DNA of 64,000 bases from Eublepharis macularius (Eukaryota > Chordata > Lepidosauria > Squamata > Eublepharidae), in NCBI RefSeq assembly GCF_028583425.1, contig NC_072791.1, positions 45,825,368 to 45,889,367 on the forward strand, given 5' to 3'. The stretch's first letter is position 1; every line of letters starts with the position of its first letter. The notes below the pieces were generated by a model. The model ran no database searches and was not told where the DNA came from. It saw only the letters and a list, made by a program, of their open reading frames with translations. Below, one piece after another: positions 1 through 11,589 of this stretch. The translations under genes and the position numbers were made by a program.

Positions 1-752
1 AAACCATAATCACAGCAGAGTACAATAGTCCAAAAAGTTTGTGCAGGAAGAACTTGTATCCAATTTAAATGTGATGCTAGATGGCACAAAGACGGTACAC
101 TCTCCGGCAGTTGTGAACATCGAGTGTCTCACTAAATGTGATCCTCTGGCCTGCATGTACGGCTTTAGAACACAGGAGACTTGCAGGCCAGGCAGGCGCT
201 TTGCTGGCGTCCCAAAGTTGCATGAATATTAGCTTTTAAATGAGCTACCAATTGTTTGCTATAGATAAGCTCTTCTTGGTATCTGATACAATTTTAAACC
301 TGTCTAAAAAGGGCATCTCTCAGGTGGACTTCACTGTAAGCATTGCTACAAAAGTCTTATGATAGTGCTGCCCCACCAATATGAATCTGACTCCACTGTT
401 GAGTGCTCCACTGTTGAGTGCTCCGGTAGCCCATTCTTAGCCTTCAGCCAAGTACAACTGATGAAAAGTAGTTTTTATAAAAGTAGCTTTCCCATTGTTT
501 TTTCTTGCCTTTCTTCCATAGTCAAGGCTGTGTATGTAGGAGTTTGCCACACAATCCCCCATCCAGGGGCTGATGGAGACCTTCTTAGTTCTGCCTTGTC
601 TTCAGACTCACTGAACTGGATCCAAGATTATTCTGTAAGTAGTAACACACACAAAATCACAAGCTATTCCAATATGTTGAAAGCAAGCCACTGCAAATGG
701 TGGAGATAAATATAGCACTGAGCTTCTAAGCGGGCTTAGATTTGAATCCTGC
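1..752. other. Intergenic stretch, nothing recognised
   Basis: No coding exon, RNA gene or repeat was identified. A 17-bp unit (ccactgttgagtgctc) is directly repeated at about 393-424. The open frame over it is short and contains this duplication, so it is not taken as a gene. Confidence 0.5.
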
Positions 753-955
753 ATGAAAACAGAGTTGCACTTACCGTAACTGCTGTTCATTGATGTCTTC
801 TGTGCAGGCACACATGGGACTGCGCATGCGCAGGTATGCCGATCGGACAATTTTTCTAGCTAAGTCAGCTAGGGGGGCACTTGCCTCCCAGTGCGCATGA
901 GCGAGTCTTCCTGCCAAAATGGCACTGGGAGGCGGCGCCCCCAACCCTCCAGTTC
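753..955. repeat. DIRS left inverted terminal repeat
   Basis: It starts with gaaaacagagttgcac and runs to caaccctccagtt. Its reverse complement aligns, with substitutions and small gaps, to the right terminal repeat. Both carry the sequence cagtcccatgtg and the GC-rich block around ctcgctcatgcgcact. Confidence 0.8.
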
Positions 956-1016
956 TCCTCAGCTGCTGGTTCCAACAGTTAAGAGATGAAGAACACAGCA
1001 GAGTAGGAGTGAGGGT

Positions 1017-1118
1017 ATCTGTGCCTACACAGGAGACAATGAACAGCAGTTATGGTACGTGCAACTCTGTTTTCATTGTCCTTCTTCTGTGTAGTCCCAC
1101 ATGGGAGACTCACAAGCT
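1017..1118. repeat. DIRS internal complementary region
   Basis: The first half (gaacagcagttatggtacgt then gcaactctg) is complementary to the outer end of the left ITR. The second half (tcattgtccttcttctgtgt then agtcccacatggga) is complementary to the outer end of the right ITR. The two halves meet at about 1073, so the region spells the junction of the two element ends. DIRS1 elements are known to use such a region as template for a circular intermediate. Confidence 0.75.
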
Positions 1119-1994
1119 TCTTACCTAGAGGTGGGAGTGATCTTCATTGAAACAGGGAATGAAGCACAGCTTTCCCACAGCTGATTCTTTCCTTTCCATC
1201 ACATCTACGGCATAGTGCTGCACAAACATATCCGGTGAAGACCACGTAGCAGCACTGCAGATATCAGACAGTGGGATGCCCTTCAGGAGCGTGGAGGAAG
1301 ACACCTGGGCTCTTGCGGGAATGAGCTCGAACCTTGAGGGGGCAAGGTATGTTAGCCATCCTGTAACATTGTCTAATAGCAGAAGTGACCCAATGTGAAA
1401 TCGACTGAGCAGTAGCCCTACACCCCTTTTTAGGACCGGCGTAACAGATAAACAGATGCTTGTCCTTCCTAAATTCAGGTGTACGGTGTAGACAGAACAG
1501 CAGTGCCCTGCTCACATCTAAGGAGAGCCATGCACGCTCAGACACTGATACCGGATTTGGGAAGAAAACAGGCAAAACAGTATTTTGAACTAAATGAAAC
1601 GGGCTTGATACCTTAAGTCTGAACTTGCGGCCAGGTCTCAGAACTACCTTACCACTATGAATTTTACAAAAAGGGGGGTCCGGGTGAAGGGCTGCAAGTT
1701 CGCTCACTCTCCTGCTGGAAGTAATGGCTATTAAGAACGCCATATTTTGTGATAACTCAGCATGCTCACAAGTGGCTAGATGTTCAAATGGAGGGCGCAT
1801 CAGCTGTGAAAGAAGCAGCTGAAACGACCACTGAGGCACTATTTCTTTAACTGGGGGAAACAAATTCTGAAGACCTCTGAGGAATGATCTCAAGACATGC
1901 TGTGTGAAAAAACAGTCTTCCCATTGACCCTGGGGTGAAAAGCCGAGATAGCAGCGAGATGAACTTTAATAGATAAATTGGAAAGACCTTCATC

Positions 1995-2766
1995 GTGAAG
2001 AGTGGGAAATGATGTTTAGGTTACCTCCCTTAGTTATTACATCTAGGTTAATGCAGGAGCAAGGTCTGAAGATGATACAGAAATGGTACTATACACCGGT
2101 TAAGTTATATTATATTTCAAAATCGGGGAGTAAAAATTGTTGGAGGAAATGTGGAGAATTGGGAACGTTCAGTCACATGTGGTGGGACTGTCCTTTAGTA
2201 AAAAAGTTTTGGGATCAAATTGGTATGGAAATGTCGAGGATAGTGAGAAGAAGGGTAAGCATATCTAAAGCAATGGCACTTATTAATTTGGATGGAATAG
2301 GGCTAAGGTTAAGAGAGGAATCTAAGTGGATAAATTTGATGTTAGTAGCAGCAAGACAGGTTATAGCAAGGAATTGGAAAGAAGCTGAGGAATTGACGAT
2401 TAATCACTGGAGGGGAAATATGAATAATATAATAGTTTTAGAGTACCTTACGATGAAGATACGTAGAATGAATGGGTTAAAGGTTAGAGAACAAGAGGAG
2501 AATTGGTTTAGAAAGATGGTGGGGTACTTAGAAACGTTTAAACAATTTGAGATGATTAGTCGGTTAATAGGAAATTGAGAGGTTAATTTAATTATAAGGC
2601 TAAGTGGAATGAGTTGTTCAGGGAGTAATTGTGAACATGAAATAATATTGTATGGAATAATATTTATGTATCTACCGCCTGGAGATCCCTACACGGGTGA
2701 TGTCGGTGACGGGTTGTCATATTCGGAATAAAACAATAAAGTATTTTATAAAAAAAAAAAAAAAAA
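1995..2766 (+). mobile_element. 5'-truncated L1 LINE nested in the DIRS element
   Basis: An open frame (2009-2578) encodes the C-terminal part of L1 ORF2, with the CWRKCGELGTFSHMWWDC Cys-rich motif. A 3'UTR, an AATAAA and an A-tail (about 2749-2766) follow. A perfect 15-bp target duplication GGAAAGACCTTCATC flanks it at 1980-1994 and 2767-2781. It lies between the RNase H and recombinase parts of the DIRS element, so it inserted later. Confidence 0.93.
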
Positions 2767-4960
2767 GGAAAGACCTTCATCCTTAAGAGAGAATAGAAAT
2801 TCTAAAATGTCTGAAATTTGAGTTAAATGGCCTCAGCGAGACCCATCAAACAAATCTCTCCCACTTAAACTCATAGAACTTCCTAGTATTCAGTTTCCTT
2901 GCATTGAGCACAACTTACACTACCCTATCGGAAAGGGTTCCTGGCCCTCTATGAGCCACGTAGTCAGCCTCAGTCTGGGTAGGTCGTGAAACCATATGAC
3001 GTTGTGAGTGAGAAGATCTGGCTGTGGTCCAAAACGATGACATCGACCCCTGGACAGGAGTAACATATGCTGGAACCACGGTTGTCTGGGCTAGAAAGGT
3101 GTTATTAATATAACATGCAGTCTGTCTATCTGGATCTTGCTTACCACCCGAGCAATTAATGGGAGGGGAGGGAACGCATAAAAGAGACGCCCCTTCCAGG
3201 TTATCTGGAAAGCATCTCCCAGGGAATTGTGTCCTATTCCCCCTCTGGAGAAGCATTCCAATGCCTTCTGGTTTCCTCCTCTTGCAAAAAGGTCCACCTC
3301 TGGATAACCCCATTGCTCGAACACAGGCTCTAGATACACGTCCGTCAAGGACCACTTGTGGTTCTCCGACTTCAGTCTGCTCAGCATGTCTGCCATTATA
3401 TTCACAGTGCCTGGAATGTGAACAGCCTGCAAAGAAAAGCCTCTGGCAACGGCCCACTCCCATATTCTCATGACTTCCTCGCACAGTGTTCTGGACGTGG
3501 TGCCACTTTGTTTGTTTAAACAGAACGTGGCCATGCAATTGTCCATCAAAACCTGAACTCTCTTGTTTTGAACAGCATCTGAGAATGCTATAAGGGCATA
3601 ACAAATGGCATGTAATTCCAGTACATTAATGTGCAATTGACTCTCATGAGTAAGTCATCTCCCATGTGAACTCAGGAACCCACAGTGTGCCCCCCCCCAT
3701 CAGGATGTGGAGGCATCAGTAGAAATAGATACATCAATCTGGGGAGTTCCAAATTCTGTACCCCTGAGCAAGTTTAAATTGTTGGTCCACCAAGACAGAG
3801 AACTGATCCCCCTTCTGGGGAATACAGCATTTTTTGCTCAAGTCCTGAATCTCAAAATTATGTACAGAAAGAAACCATAACTGGAGCACCCGCATGTGCA
3901 TTCTAGTCCAAGGGGTGACAAACGTAATGGCTGCCATAAACCCCAGTAAAGTCTGGATGGCCAAGGCAGATTTGAACCTGCAGCATTGAAAGCGTTTTAC
4001 CATGCAGCAGATCCGTCTCTCCCTGTCTACTGGAAAGAAACCTCTGGAGTTAGGGAAGATTTCTTAAAGTTAACAATCAGACCCAATCTATTGCAGGTAC
4101 TAACCACTAAGGCCACATAATCCTGGAGGGCCTCCACAAACGAGTCAGTAAGCAACCAATTGTCCAGGTAAGCGTACAGAAAGCAACCCTGCTTTCTGAG
4201 ATGGGCCATTACTATGGCCATACATTTGGTGAAGACCCTAGAGGCCGTAGAAAGACCGAAATATAGGACCTGGTACTAATACAAGTTGCCGTTACAAATA
4301 AAACGTAAAAATCGCCTATGCGAGGGGTGTATTGAAGTGTGGAAATAGGCGTCTTTCAAATCTAAGACGGCAAACCAAGCATCCTGCGGGAGCAGCTGCA
4401 GTACCATGTTCAATGTCACCATTCTAAACTTCTTTTGCTGAATGTGCTTATTAAGCTGCCTGAGGTCCAAGATAAGCCTTGTTCCTCTATCCTTCTTATC
4501 AACTGAGAACATATTTGAGTAGAAGCCCAAAAGAGGCTCCTCTGGGGAGACCTGCTGTATTGCACCCTTGGCCAAAAGCTCTCCTATCTCTGCCTGTAAA
4601 CCCTCCGAGGAGGGGCATGACACAAATTTAGGGAGAGTCTGAGATGAGTAACATTTGAATTCAATTTTATAGCCAAACTGAACAATTTGTAACACCCATC
4701 TATTGGAGGTTATCTCCTCCCAGGCAGAGAAAAAATTAGCCAATCTGTCTCCAAAAACTATTGGCTGTTCCAGCCCTAGTCAGAACTGCTTCTGTTTGGC
4801 CACCGCCACTGCTGACTTTGCCTGCCGTGGTTATTGGACTGCCTCCTCTGAAAATGTCCCTGTTGGGGTTGCTGGCGAAAACCATAATGAGGATATGGTT
4901 GGTATCTGACAAGATCTTCCTCAGTAAGCCTAGTGTTCCAAACGCTGTTGGCAGTATGGA

Positions 4961-5187
4961 CAGGGCTTTTTTTCAGCTGGAACACAGTGGAACAGAGTTC
5001 CGGAACCTCTTGAAAATGGTCACATGGCTGGTGGCCCCACCCCCTGATCTCCAGACTGGGGGGAAGTTTAGATTGCCCTCCATGCCATGTCTGGAGATCA
5101 GGGGGCGGGGCCACCAGCCATGTGACCATTTTCTCCAAGGGCAACCCACTGAGTTCCACCACCTCTTTTCCCAGAAAAAAAGCCCTG
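4961..5187. mobile_element. Palindromic hAT-type MITE nested in the DIRS element
   Basis: The 227-bp element has terminal inverted repeats CAGGGCTTTTTTT / AAAAAAAGCCCTG. A long internal inverted repeat surrounds the GC-rich block (tggtggccccaccccctgat). The flanks 4953-4960 (agtatgga) and 5188-5195 (ggtatgga) form an 8-bp target duplication with one mismatch, as expected for hAT. It has no coding capacity. It interrupts the gag-like part of the DIRS element. Confidence 0.88.
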
Positions 5188-7159
5188 GGTATGGATATCG
5201 TGGGTTTGGTGGGTACTTGGGAAGTACTCCATAGAAGCTAGCTGTCAAACGGTCCTTCCTCTTTTGTGAGAGGTAGTCATCTGTTTTGGAAGAAAACAGG
5301 GTAGCACCCTCCAACAGGAAGTCTTCAATCTTGCTCCTTGTTTCCAGGGGCAGGGCGGCCATCCGCAACCAAGCGTGACGGCGGAAAACTACAGATGAGG
5401 CCAACACTCTCACAGATGTGTCAACGGTATTGCAACCTGCATTGATTTGTTGCTTAGAGAGCTCCAACCCCTCCTTCTGGATGACCTTTGCTAAGACCTT
5501 TTGGTCTTGAGGTAATCTGTCGATGAAGGAGGACATCCGGTTCCACAGAAAAACCTGGTAAGCCCCTATGATTTCAGTATAATTAGCAATCTTGACATTC
5601 AACGAAGCAGAAGAGTACAGCTTCCTCCCCAGCGCATCGAGCTTTTGGCTCTCCTTATCTGAGGGGGTATGGTGCAAGCCCTGTCTTTGGCACATTTGCA
5701 TCTCCTCCATCGCTAGAAAGAAAGGAGAGGGGGATGCTGAAACAAGAAAGCACAAATGTCTTCCCATGTCTTGTAGAGGCCCTCGGACCTCAGAGGTTGG
5801 TTGAGTGGAGGCAGGCTTCTCACAGATGGTATTAATGATGGCCACGAATTCCTCGATTATTGGGAACGCCACTGTCGAAGGGTTTCCTGAGTAAATGTGC
5901 TGTAGGATCTTATCCTTAGGTTTGAGATCAACTGCAGCCACTTCAATCTCCAATGAGCGGGCCATCCTAAGAAGCTGTTCCGTATACATACAGTAGTCCT
6001 CACTGGGAGAGACTTGGCCGGATCTGATGATGATTTCATCAGGAGATGGGTCAGACACTGGGCTAGGACTCTGTTCCCTACTTCTGTCAGATAGATGATA
6101 GGACATGGCCGAGTAAGGAATCCCATAGGGCAATCTAGAGCCCCTGTGTTCTTCAAAGGTCTCAAATCCAGAAGCTATAGATTGAGTATGGTAAGGCTCT
6201 CCTAGGTCGAGACTGTAGCAGGATGGTCTCAAATGAGGCCACTCAGATCTAGGCGAATATCGCAGTCGAAAGTCAGTTTTGGAGTGCAAGGGATCATCCA
6301 ACAGAAAACCCTCCTGCAGCTCAGCTTCTTCAGCTGAGGAGTGGTATGAAGGGGAAGCTGACTGTACGGAAGGAGTAAACGGTCTGTCTTCAGAGACCAG
6401 TTCAATATGCTTGGCCTTATACTTAGCCTTTGTGTGTAAAGACCGAGGCTCTGAAGAGCGAGCCAGTTCCTTCCCCTCCAACCCCTTCGGATCCAAGTTG
6501 CTTGGATTCAAGGGCTTCAGGTCCAACCACTTCGGATCTGATCTTGTTGGGTGTTGATATCTTTGGAACTGAGTACCAGAGCCAGACTTTCTTGGCTCTG
6601 AGGTGTTTGATCTCGGAGTCTCTCAATGTTCTCCACGAGTTGAGTCCAGCCCAGCCGTCTCTTCTTCTTAGGGGCGCTGGATGCCAGTGGATCTGACACC
6701 GCAGCTGACTTTGCAGGAGTGTGAATCTGAGCTGCAACAGAACCTGCGACCCTGCTCCATGGAGTCGAGGTTGATTCCAAGATGGATCTGAGGACACCGT
6801 CGATTGACAGGACTGATGACAGGTGGCAAGGCAGCCTTTTCAAGGGCCTGGGCAGCTGCCTCACCGACGAAGAGGGGAAAAGGATCTTTGGAACATCAGA
6901 CGCTTGGCTCTCTCAGTTCTGGCCTTGGGGGTGAAGCTCTTACAATGTCCACAGGCCTGGACATTATGGCCCTCCCCCAAACACTCCAGACAGATGGAAT
7001 GACTGTCTGTCTTGGTCATCTTGGTTGCGCACGTAGCGCATTTCTTAAATAAGGCTGTATCGGCCATTGTTAAGGAAAGATCTCACCAACAATCTTCGGT
7101 ATCGCAACCTTAGAACGAGTGGAGTGAAATTAGAACCTTCTCGACCGGTGGCAAAAAGG

Positions 7160-7323
7160 GAACTAGAGGGTTGGGGGCACCACCTCCCAGTGCCGTTTTG
7201 GTGGGAAGGCTCGCTCATGCGCACTAGGAGGCGAGTGCCCCCTAGGTAGAAAACCTGTCTGATCGGCAGGCTTATGCATGTGCAGTCCCATGTGGGACTG
7301 CACAGAAGATGGACAATGAACAG
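7160..7323. repeat. DIRS right inverted terminal repeat
   Basis: It runs from aactagagggttgggggcac to gatggacaatgaacag and is inverted relative to the left repeat. It is shorter at the outer end, as usual for the unequal ITRs of DIRS1 elements. Confidence 0.8.
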
Positions 7324-8739
7324 TGTCTTTTAATCAAAGCCATTTTGTTATTTTGCGCCAAATTATATCCTGTCATCAGATTTCATTCACACTACTTAGG
7401 CAACACACAGAACTGCTCTTTGGAAGAACTTTTTTTTAAATCACCAAGGCTTGTGGGTCTTCCCTTTGTTTCTTCATTTAATGTAAGAACATTAGACCAT
7501 ATCACTCTGTGGTAAGCAACTCTTGTCCTCTTCTGGAGAGTAAAGAAGAGGAAAATGAATAATGAGGCTGATTCAGATAAGAGAAGCATAATTAGATAAG
7601 AATCAATTATAAAGATGATTATATATAAAGTGTTAAAGCAAGATATTCTCCAGAGCATCTATGCCTGAGAGATCCATTTATTATATGACTTGAAAACAGT
7701 GTAAGACCTCTTAGTCTTCTCATCAAATGGCGGATTTTGTTTAGCAAAGTAAGCGGGCAATTCATGACCTTCAAAAGGTTACAAACTTCTTAGCTCCAAG
7801 TAATTCATGGCTCTTTTTAGCTAATAATGCGGGTCCAAAAATAGCTTATTAAGAGTAAGTCTTACTGATGCATAATGGAAAAGTATACATATGAATAAGC
7901 TTTTATGACCTTTTAACAGTTTGCACTACATTCAAATATTTGATTATTCGTACCGGGAATAGCTTTCAAATTATACATAATTAATCAGAGTGGAAAAATG
8001 TCAAACAAACAAGTGCATTACCATACTAAACTATTCATCAAATACGTAACAGTTGACTCTTTCAATGTAGCAAAACACCCTGATCAGTACTAATGTATTC
8101 ATGAGCAGAAAAGGCTTCAAGGCAATCGACTATGAAGATGGGTTAGCAAGAATTGCTGAAGCAGTTTTGAAGCTTTTTTATTTTGGTACAAAACTTAAAG
8201 TCAGCAATTTCAAATATTTCACTAATGGAAATGATCTCATTCAGGCATCCCGGTACGTTTGCCATCCATGCAACACTAACCACTGGACTGGAAATGCAGA
8301 AGGAGACAATTAAGTTTGTTCATTAGTAAACATGTTGAGCTGTGTATATTATATGACAGAGAGAACATCGTTTATGAAGTTGTTCAGCCATCCTCTAGAA
8401 GACAAATAATTTTTTCCTTCTTGGGACAACAGAGGTGTCCTTCAGTCTGTTTCCACATAGACTCTGTCTGATGTCTGAATGCAAGCTTAATTTTTGTTTG
8501 AGAAATATTTTTGAACGGAGAGTAAAAATGCTTTAGAGAAGACTTATTAAGATAATGTGACCTGGTAATGTCCAAAAAATATTTGCGGATCATCACTGAT
8601 TGCATCATTCATAAGTCTTCTGCTGTATTGGTTTCTGATTCTGACATTCTTTCAAGAGGTAAAAAGCGCATATTTTAAAGATAAAAGTACTTACACACAC
8701 ACCACAACCCATATAATATATGGCCGACTACATCATTCA
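7324..8739. other. Intergenic stretch downstream of YLPM1
   Basis: This is AT-rich DNA between the DIRS element and the YLPM1 poly(A) site. No exon, RNA gene or known repeat was recognised. A 70-residue open frame at 8101-8313 has no feature I recognise and was not annotated. Confidence 0.5.
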
Positions 8740-9118
8740 CTGGGTTCATAATGAAAGTTTATTGTTCCATTTTGTAGTACAATAAACTATAAAGTTTGTA
8801 CAGTATAAAATAACAGCCACAAAGCAACAACGCAATGAATGTAAATGCAGCTATCCTGTGACAAATACAGCAGTGGAAATGTCCTCGGCCTAATCTTTCC
8901 ATCCTACTGCGCGCATAAAAGCTAAAACTACTATCTTAACACAAAAACCTTCTTTCACATTTAGGTGCAACAGGATTCCATATAACTTGGGGCTGCTGGA
9001 CATCACTAGTCAAAATTTCAAAGAACACAGCAAAATAAAATTTTCAAAAGAAAGAAACCCCACAATGCTCAAGATGGGGGGAAACCATCCTCAGCGAGTT
9101 CTCATCAAAGCAAATGGC
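8740..9118 (-). other. YLPM1: YLPM1 3'UTR terminal exon
   Basis: This untranslated last exon is inferred from three signals: a GTAAGT donor after 9681 just downstream of the stop, a good acceptor (ctttctctgcag) ending at 9119, and an AATAAA at 8758-8763 on the minus strand. The 3' boundary is approximate, 10-30 nt past the signal. No reading frame is expected. Confidence 0.65.
8758..8763 (-). terminator. YLPM1: Poly(A) signal AATAAA of YLPM1
   Basis: The plus strand reads tttatt, which is AATAAA on the coding strand. It lies about 355 nt into the terminal exon, in the expected orientation. It is the only canonical hexamer I noticed near the putative gene end on this strand. Confidence 0.6.
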
Positions 9119-9680
9119 CTGCAGAGAAAAGAAAATTGTTAGAGATTATCAATTGGTATCTAGCCAATGACAGAAATAATCACACTGCTGAGTCAGTAAC
9201 CTTCCTTATGAAGTTTATAACTGATTTTCTGAACTTTGGCATTCAGTTTCCTCCAGTTATAATATGCCACATTGGAAATTAGACATTAACAAACATCTAT
9301 AGTTGACAAGTCAAACTTATTGTATTCCCATTCATGTTTCCACTGGTGCAAGATCTTGTGCAACCAATTACTGGCCACTACAATATATAGGGGGAAGTAC
9401 TAAGTGTTTCATAAGATATTGCACAAGCTGAACTGAATTATGTCTGCTTTTGGTTCCATTTGCAAATTGCTGGATCCAAGGCAGTATCTAGAGAATTCTA
9501 CTACTATACATAAGGCAGACAATGCCAAACCACCTCTGTTTGTCGCTTGCCTTGAAAACCCTACGGGATTGCCGTAAGTCAGCTGTGACCTGATGGCACT
9601 TTCCACCAACACATGCTTTAACATATCCTCTACACATAACCCTCACACCTCATTAAAGACAGAAGAGGCATAGCACTTAC
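9119..9680 (-). other. YLPM1: YLPM1 3'UTR intron
   Basis: The intron is 562 nt with GTAAGT and AG ends. The stop codon is only 35 nt upstream of the exon junction, too close to trigger the usual 50-55-nt rule of nonsense-mediated decay. The intron holds the tail of a 5S-derived SINE (9511-9600); otherwise nothing is recognised. Confidence 0.65.
9511..9600 (+). mobile_element. 3' fragment of a 5S-rRNA-derived SINE
   Basis: The sequence caaaccacctctgtttgtcg, then cttgccttgaaaaccctacg and taagtcagctgtgacctgat, is the tail of a squamate SINE family whose 5' head derives from 5S rRNA. The head is missing here. It lies in the YLPM1 3'UTR intron. Confidence 0.7.
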
Positions 9681-9715
9681 CTTAAAAGTTTGAAAAATCC
9701 CATGAAACAATCACA

Positions 9716-9862
9716 TCAGATATATTTGGTGCGATTGAGGGCTCTCTCAGCAAGATGACCACTTTCATCTGTGATTTTCTCCCAATCTGTTTGTCCAACA
9801 ACAAAACCGATGGCCCTTTTTCTGTCTGCATCCTTTTTCTCTTCGAGGTCTGCCCACCTCAC
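9716..9862 (-). CDS. YLPM1: YLPM1 last coding exon (PP1-docking VRW, stop)
   Basis: The CDS part is 147 nt: 48 residues plus the TGA stop at 9716-9718. The acceptor is ctttgtag before GTGAGGTGG. The peptide begins VRWADLEEKKDADRKRAIGF and ends HLAERALNRTKYI. With the preceding KKR it makes KKRVRWAD, the RVxF-type protein phosphatase 1 docking motif reported for ZAP3. The exon continues as 3'UTR to 9681, where a GTAAGT donor occurs. Confidence 0.95.
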   Translation of the reverse strand: MRWADLEEKKDADRKRAIGFVVGQTDWEKITDESGHLAERALNRTKYI

Positions 9863-10263
9863 CTACAAAGAACAGTGTTGGGATGATACTCACTTGAGAA
9901 TAAAGCAGCAATGCATTTTTCACCCTGGTAGTTTTGCATATAGCAAAGATCTAAGACTATGCAGAAAAAAGCATAGCCACTCCCAACCCCTCACTCTTCA
10001 TTGTTGAGCATCTGAAAAGTGAATGTGGCCTAAGAGCCACTTTATACAGATTAAGAACGAAGCTTAACCTTGCCCGCTTTCGGTTCTATATCCTTGAATT
10101 TATCCCCGTTTCTAAATGTTGTGATAGAGATTTTGCTTATAAGGAAAGAATACAAGACAACACAGTGACAGGATCATTCTTGTCTTGCCTCCATAATGAA
10201 CAATGCTGCCTGAATGAAAGTATAGTTCCACATAGGAAAAAAAACGCACACTTTTCCAGGGAA

Positions 10264-10371
10264 GAAAACAGGGTTGCATTTATCTGTAACTGTTGTTCAT
10301 CAAGTGGTCTTTTGTGAAGGCACACGTTTAGCCTGGCACAGTATTAATGTGGGACTGCACAGAAGATGAAC
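10264..10371. mobile_element. Miniature DIRS-related remnant (two outer ends only)
   Basis: The left part (gaaaacagggttgcatttat, then ctgtaactgttgttcatc and ggcacac) resembles the outer left ITR of the DIRS element at 753. The right part (atgtgggactgcacagaaga) resembles its outer right ITR near 7292. Nothing lies between except about 25 bp. It may be a deletion derivative or a non-autonomous relative. Confidence 0.65.
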
Positions 10372-11589
10372 TTGTAATTCTATAATTCACTAGAGGATAC
10401 TGTACCATCTAGCAACCAATTTGCCAGTCAAATTGGCATACAGGGCCTAACAATTTTTTTCATGCATTATCAACCATTTCCCTCATTCTGTATTTCCAAA
10501 AAGAAGTAACAAAAAGCAGACTTGTGATTTTTGTTTTTTTTCTTTCTGGGTAACATTTGAATGGAGAAGGTGCACAATCTCATGTGCAACAAAATATGGA
10601 GGTTCCACAAACATTAGGAATTCATGCATCTTGTCCTAGAGAAGTTGTTCCAAGTTCCTTCTACTCGAATTCACTAAAAATGAAAGGTGCTTTTCCTAAG
10701 CAGCAAAAGATTTGGCTTCTTCTCTGAACATGTGATCATGTTTTTGTTCTTTCCTGTTCGAGTACTGAAGGTCTCTCCTGAGACACTACATGGATGCTCA
10801 TAATGTATTTTGCAGTTTATTTGTCATTTGTACACATGCATGCTTATGTGGTATATATGGAGTTGGCATATAGTAAACCTCTGATAGTTTAATTTCAAAC
10901 TTAGTTCCCTTAATTGTCTTGAGTTCCAGCAAAAGATCTAGCATATCTGTTACCCAAGTGTTTAGCATAAACATTCACTAGTCTAATGGTTAGCATGACT
11001 CGTTAAGCTGCATTATCCCCCATCTATATCATTAACCTGCATAACCTATGTAAATCAGTTGGTAATGTTAACCCAGAAGACTCCTGGGGCCATATAGTGC
11101 CATAGGATATCAGGGAAAATAGCACAGCTGACACCCCACTCCTGAAGCCTAGAGCCTAAAAGCAAGAGGGAGACTCGTTCTTAATTGCGGCCCAAAGACT
11201 GTTAATTTCCTATATGGAAATCAAGGTTATATGCCATCTCAAGTAGGTGTCCTATGAAAAAGTATGCAGTCCAGCCCGGAGGCTTGCTTCTGGGCTTACT
11301 GAGGTCACTCCACACACCAGCCTTCATAAGAATGGCCATTAACCGGAAGGATACTGACAAACATTCAAGGACACTTAACTGGGTCTCAGAATACCTAGCC
11401 CATCCAAACAGGGCAATCTAGCCTGCTTCCTGATTCAGTCACAAAAACTGCCTCAAAGCATCCTCCAGTGAGGTAATGTTTGAGCTCTAAAAAGTTACAA
11501 CCCTCTACCCCATTAAGAAATGTGGTAAATAATTCAAGGTCTAATCAGGCTTCAGTTTAAGTTCCTTCTCTAGACTTCTTCACCACCAC

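Larger units (their letters stand above)
753..7323 (-). mobile_element. DIRS1-like tyrosine-recombinase retrotransposon (fossil)
   Basis: Parts lie in the order expected for DIRS1 on the minus strand: gag-like ORF with a Cys/His motif (about 7067-6861) and body (about 6526-5190), reverse transcriptase (about 4743-4027, with DLKDAYFH and YLDNWL boxes), RNase H (about 3636-3091, with HINVLELHA) and tyrosine recombinase (about 1893-1264, with RRVSELAAL). Imperfect inverted terminal repeats flank it, and an internal complementary region lies next to the left one. These terminal features separate DIRS1 from Ngaro-type elements. An L1 tail and a hAT MITE are inserted in it. The copy is broken, with many interruptions (at least five). 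The divergent ends suggest an old insertion. The family is confident, the exact outer ends are good to a few bases. Confidence 0.9.

Noticed and set aside
2915-3604. Minus-strand frame of 229 codons
   Set aside because: It overlaps the RNase H part of the DIRS element in another frame and has no motif of its own.
8101-8313. Small open frame downstream of YLPM1
   Set aside because: 70 codons without a recognisable motif in AT-rich DNA; a conserved noncoding element is possible but cannot be judged from one sequence.
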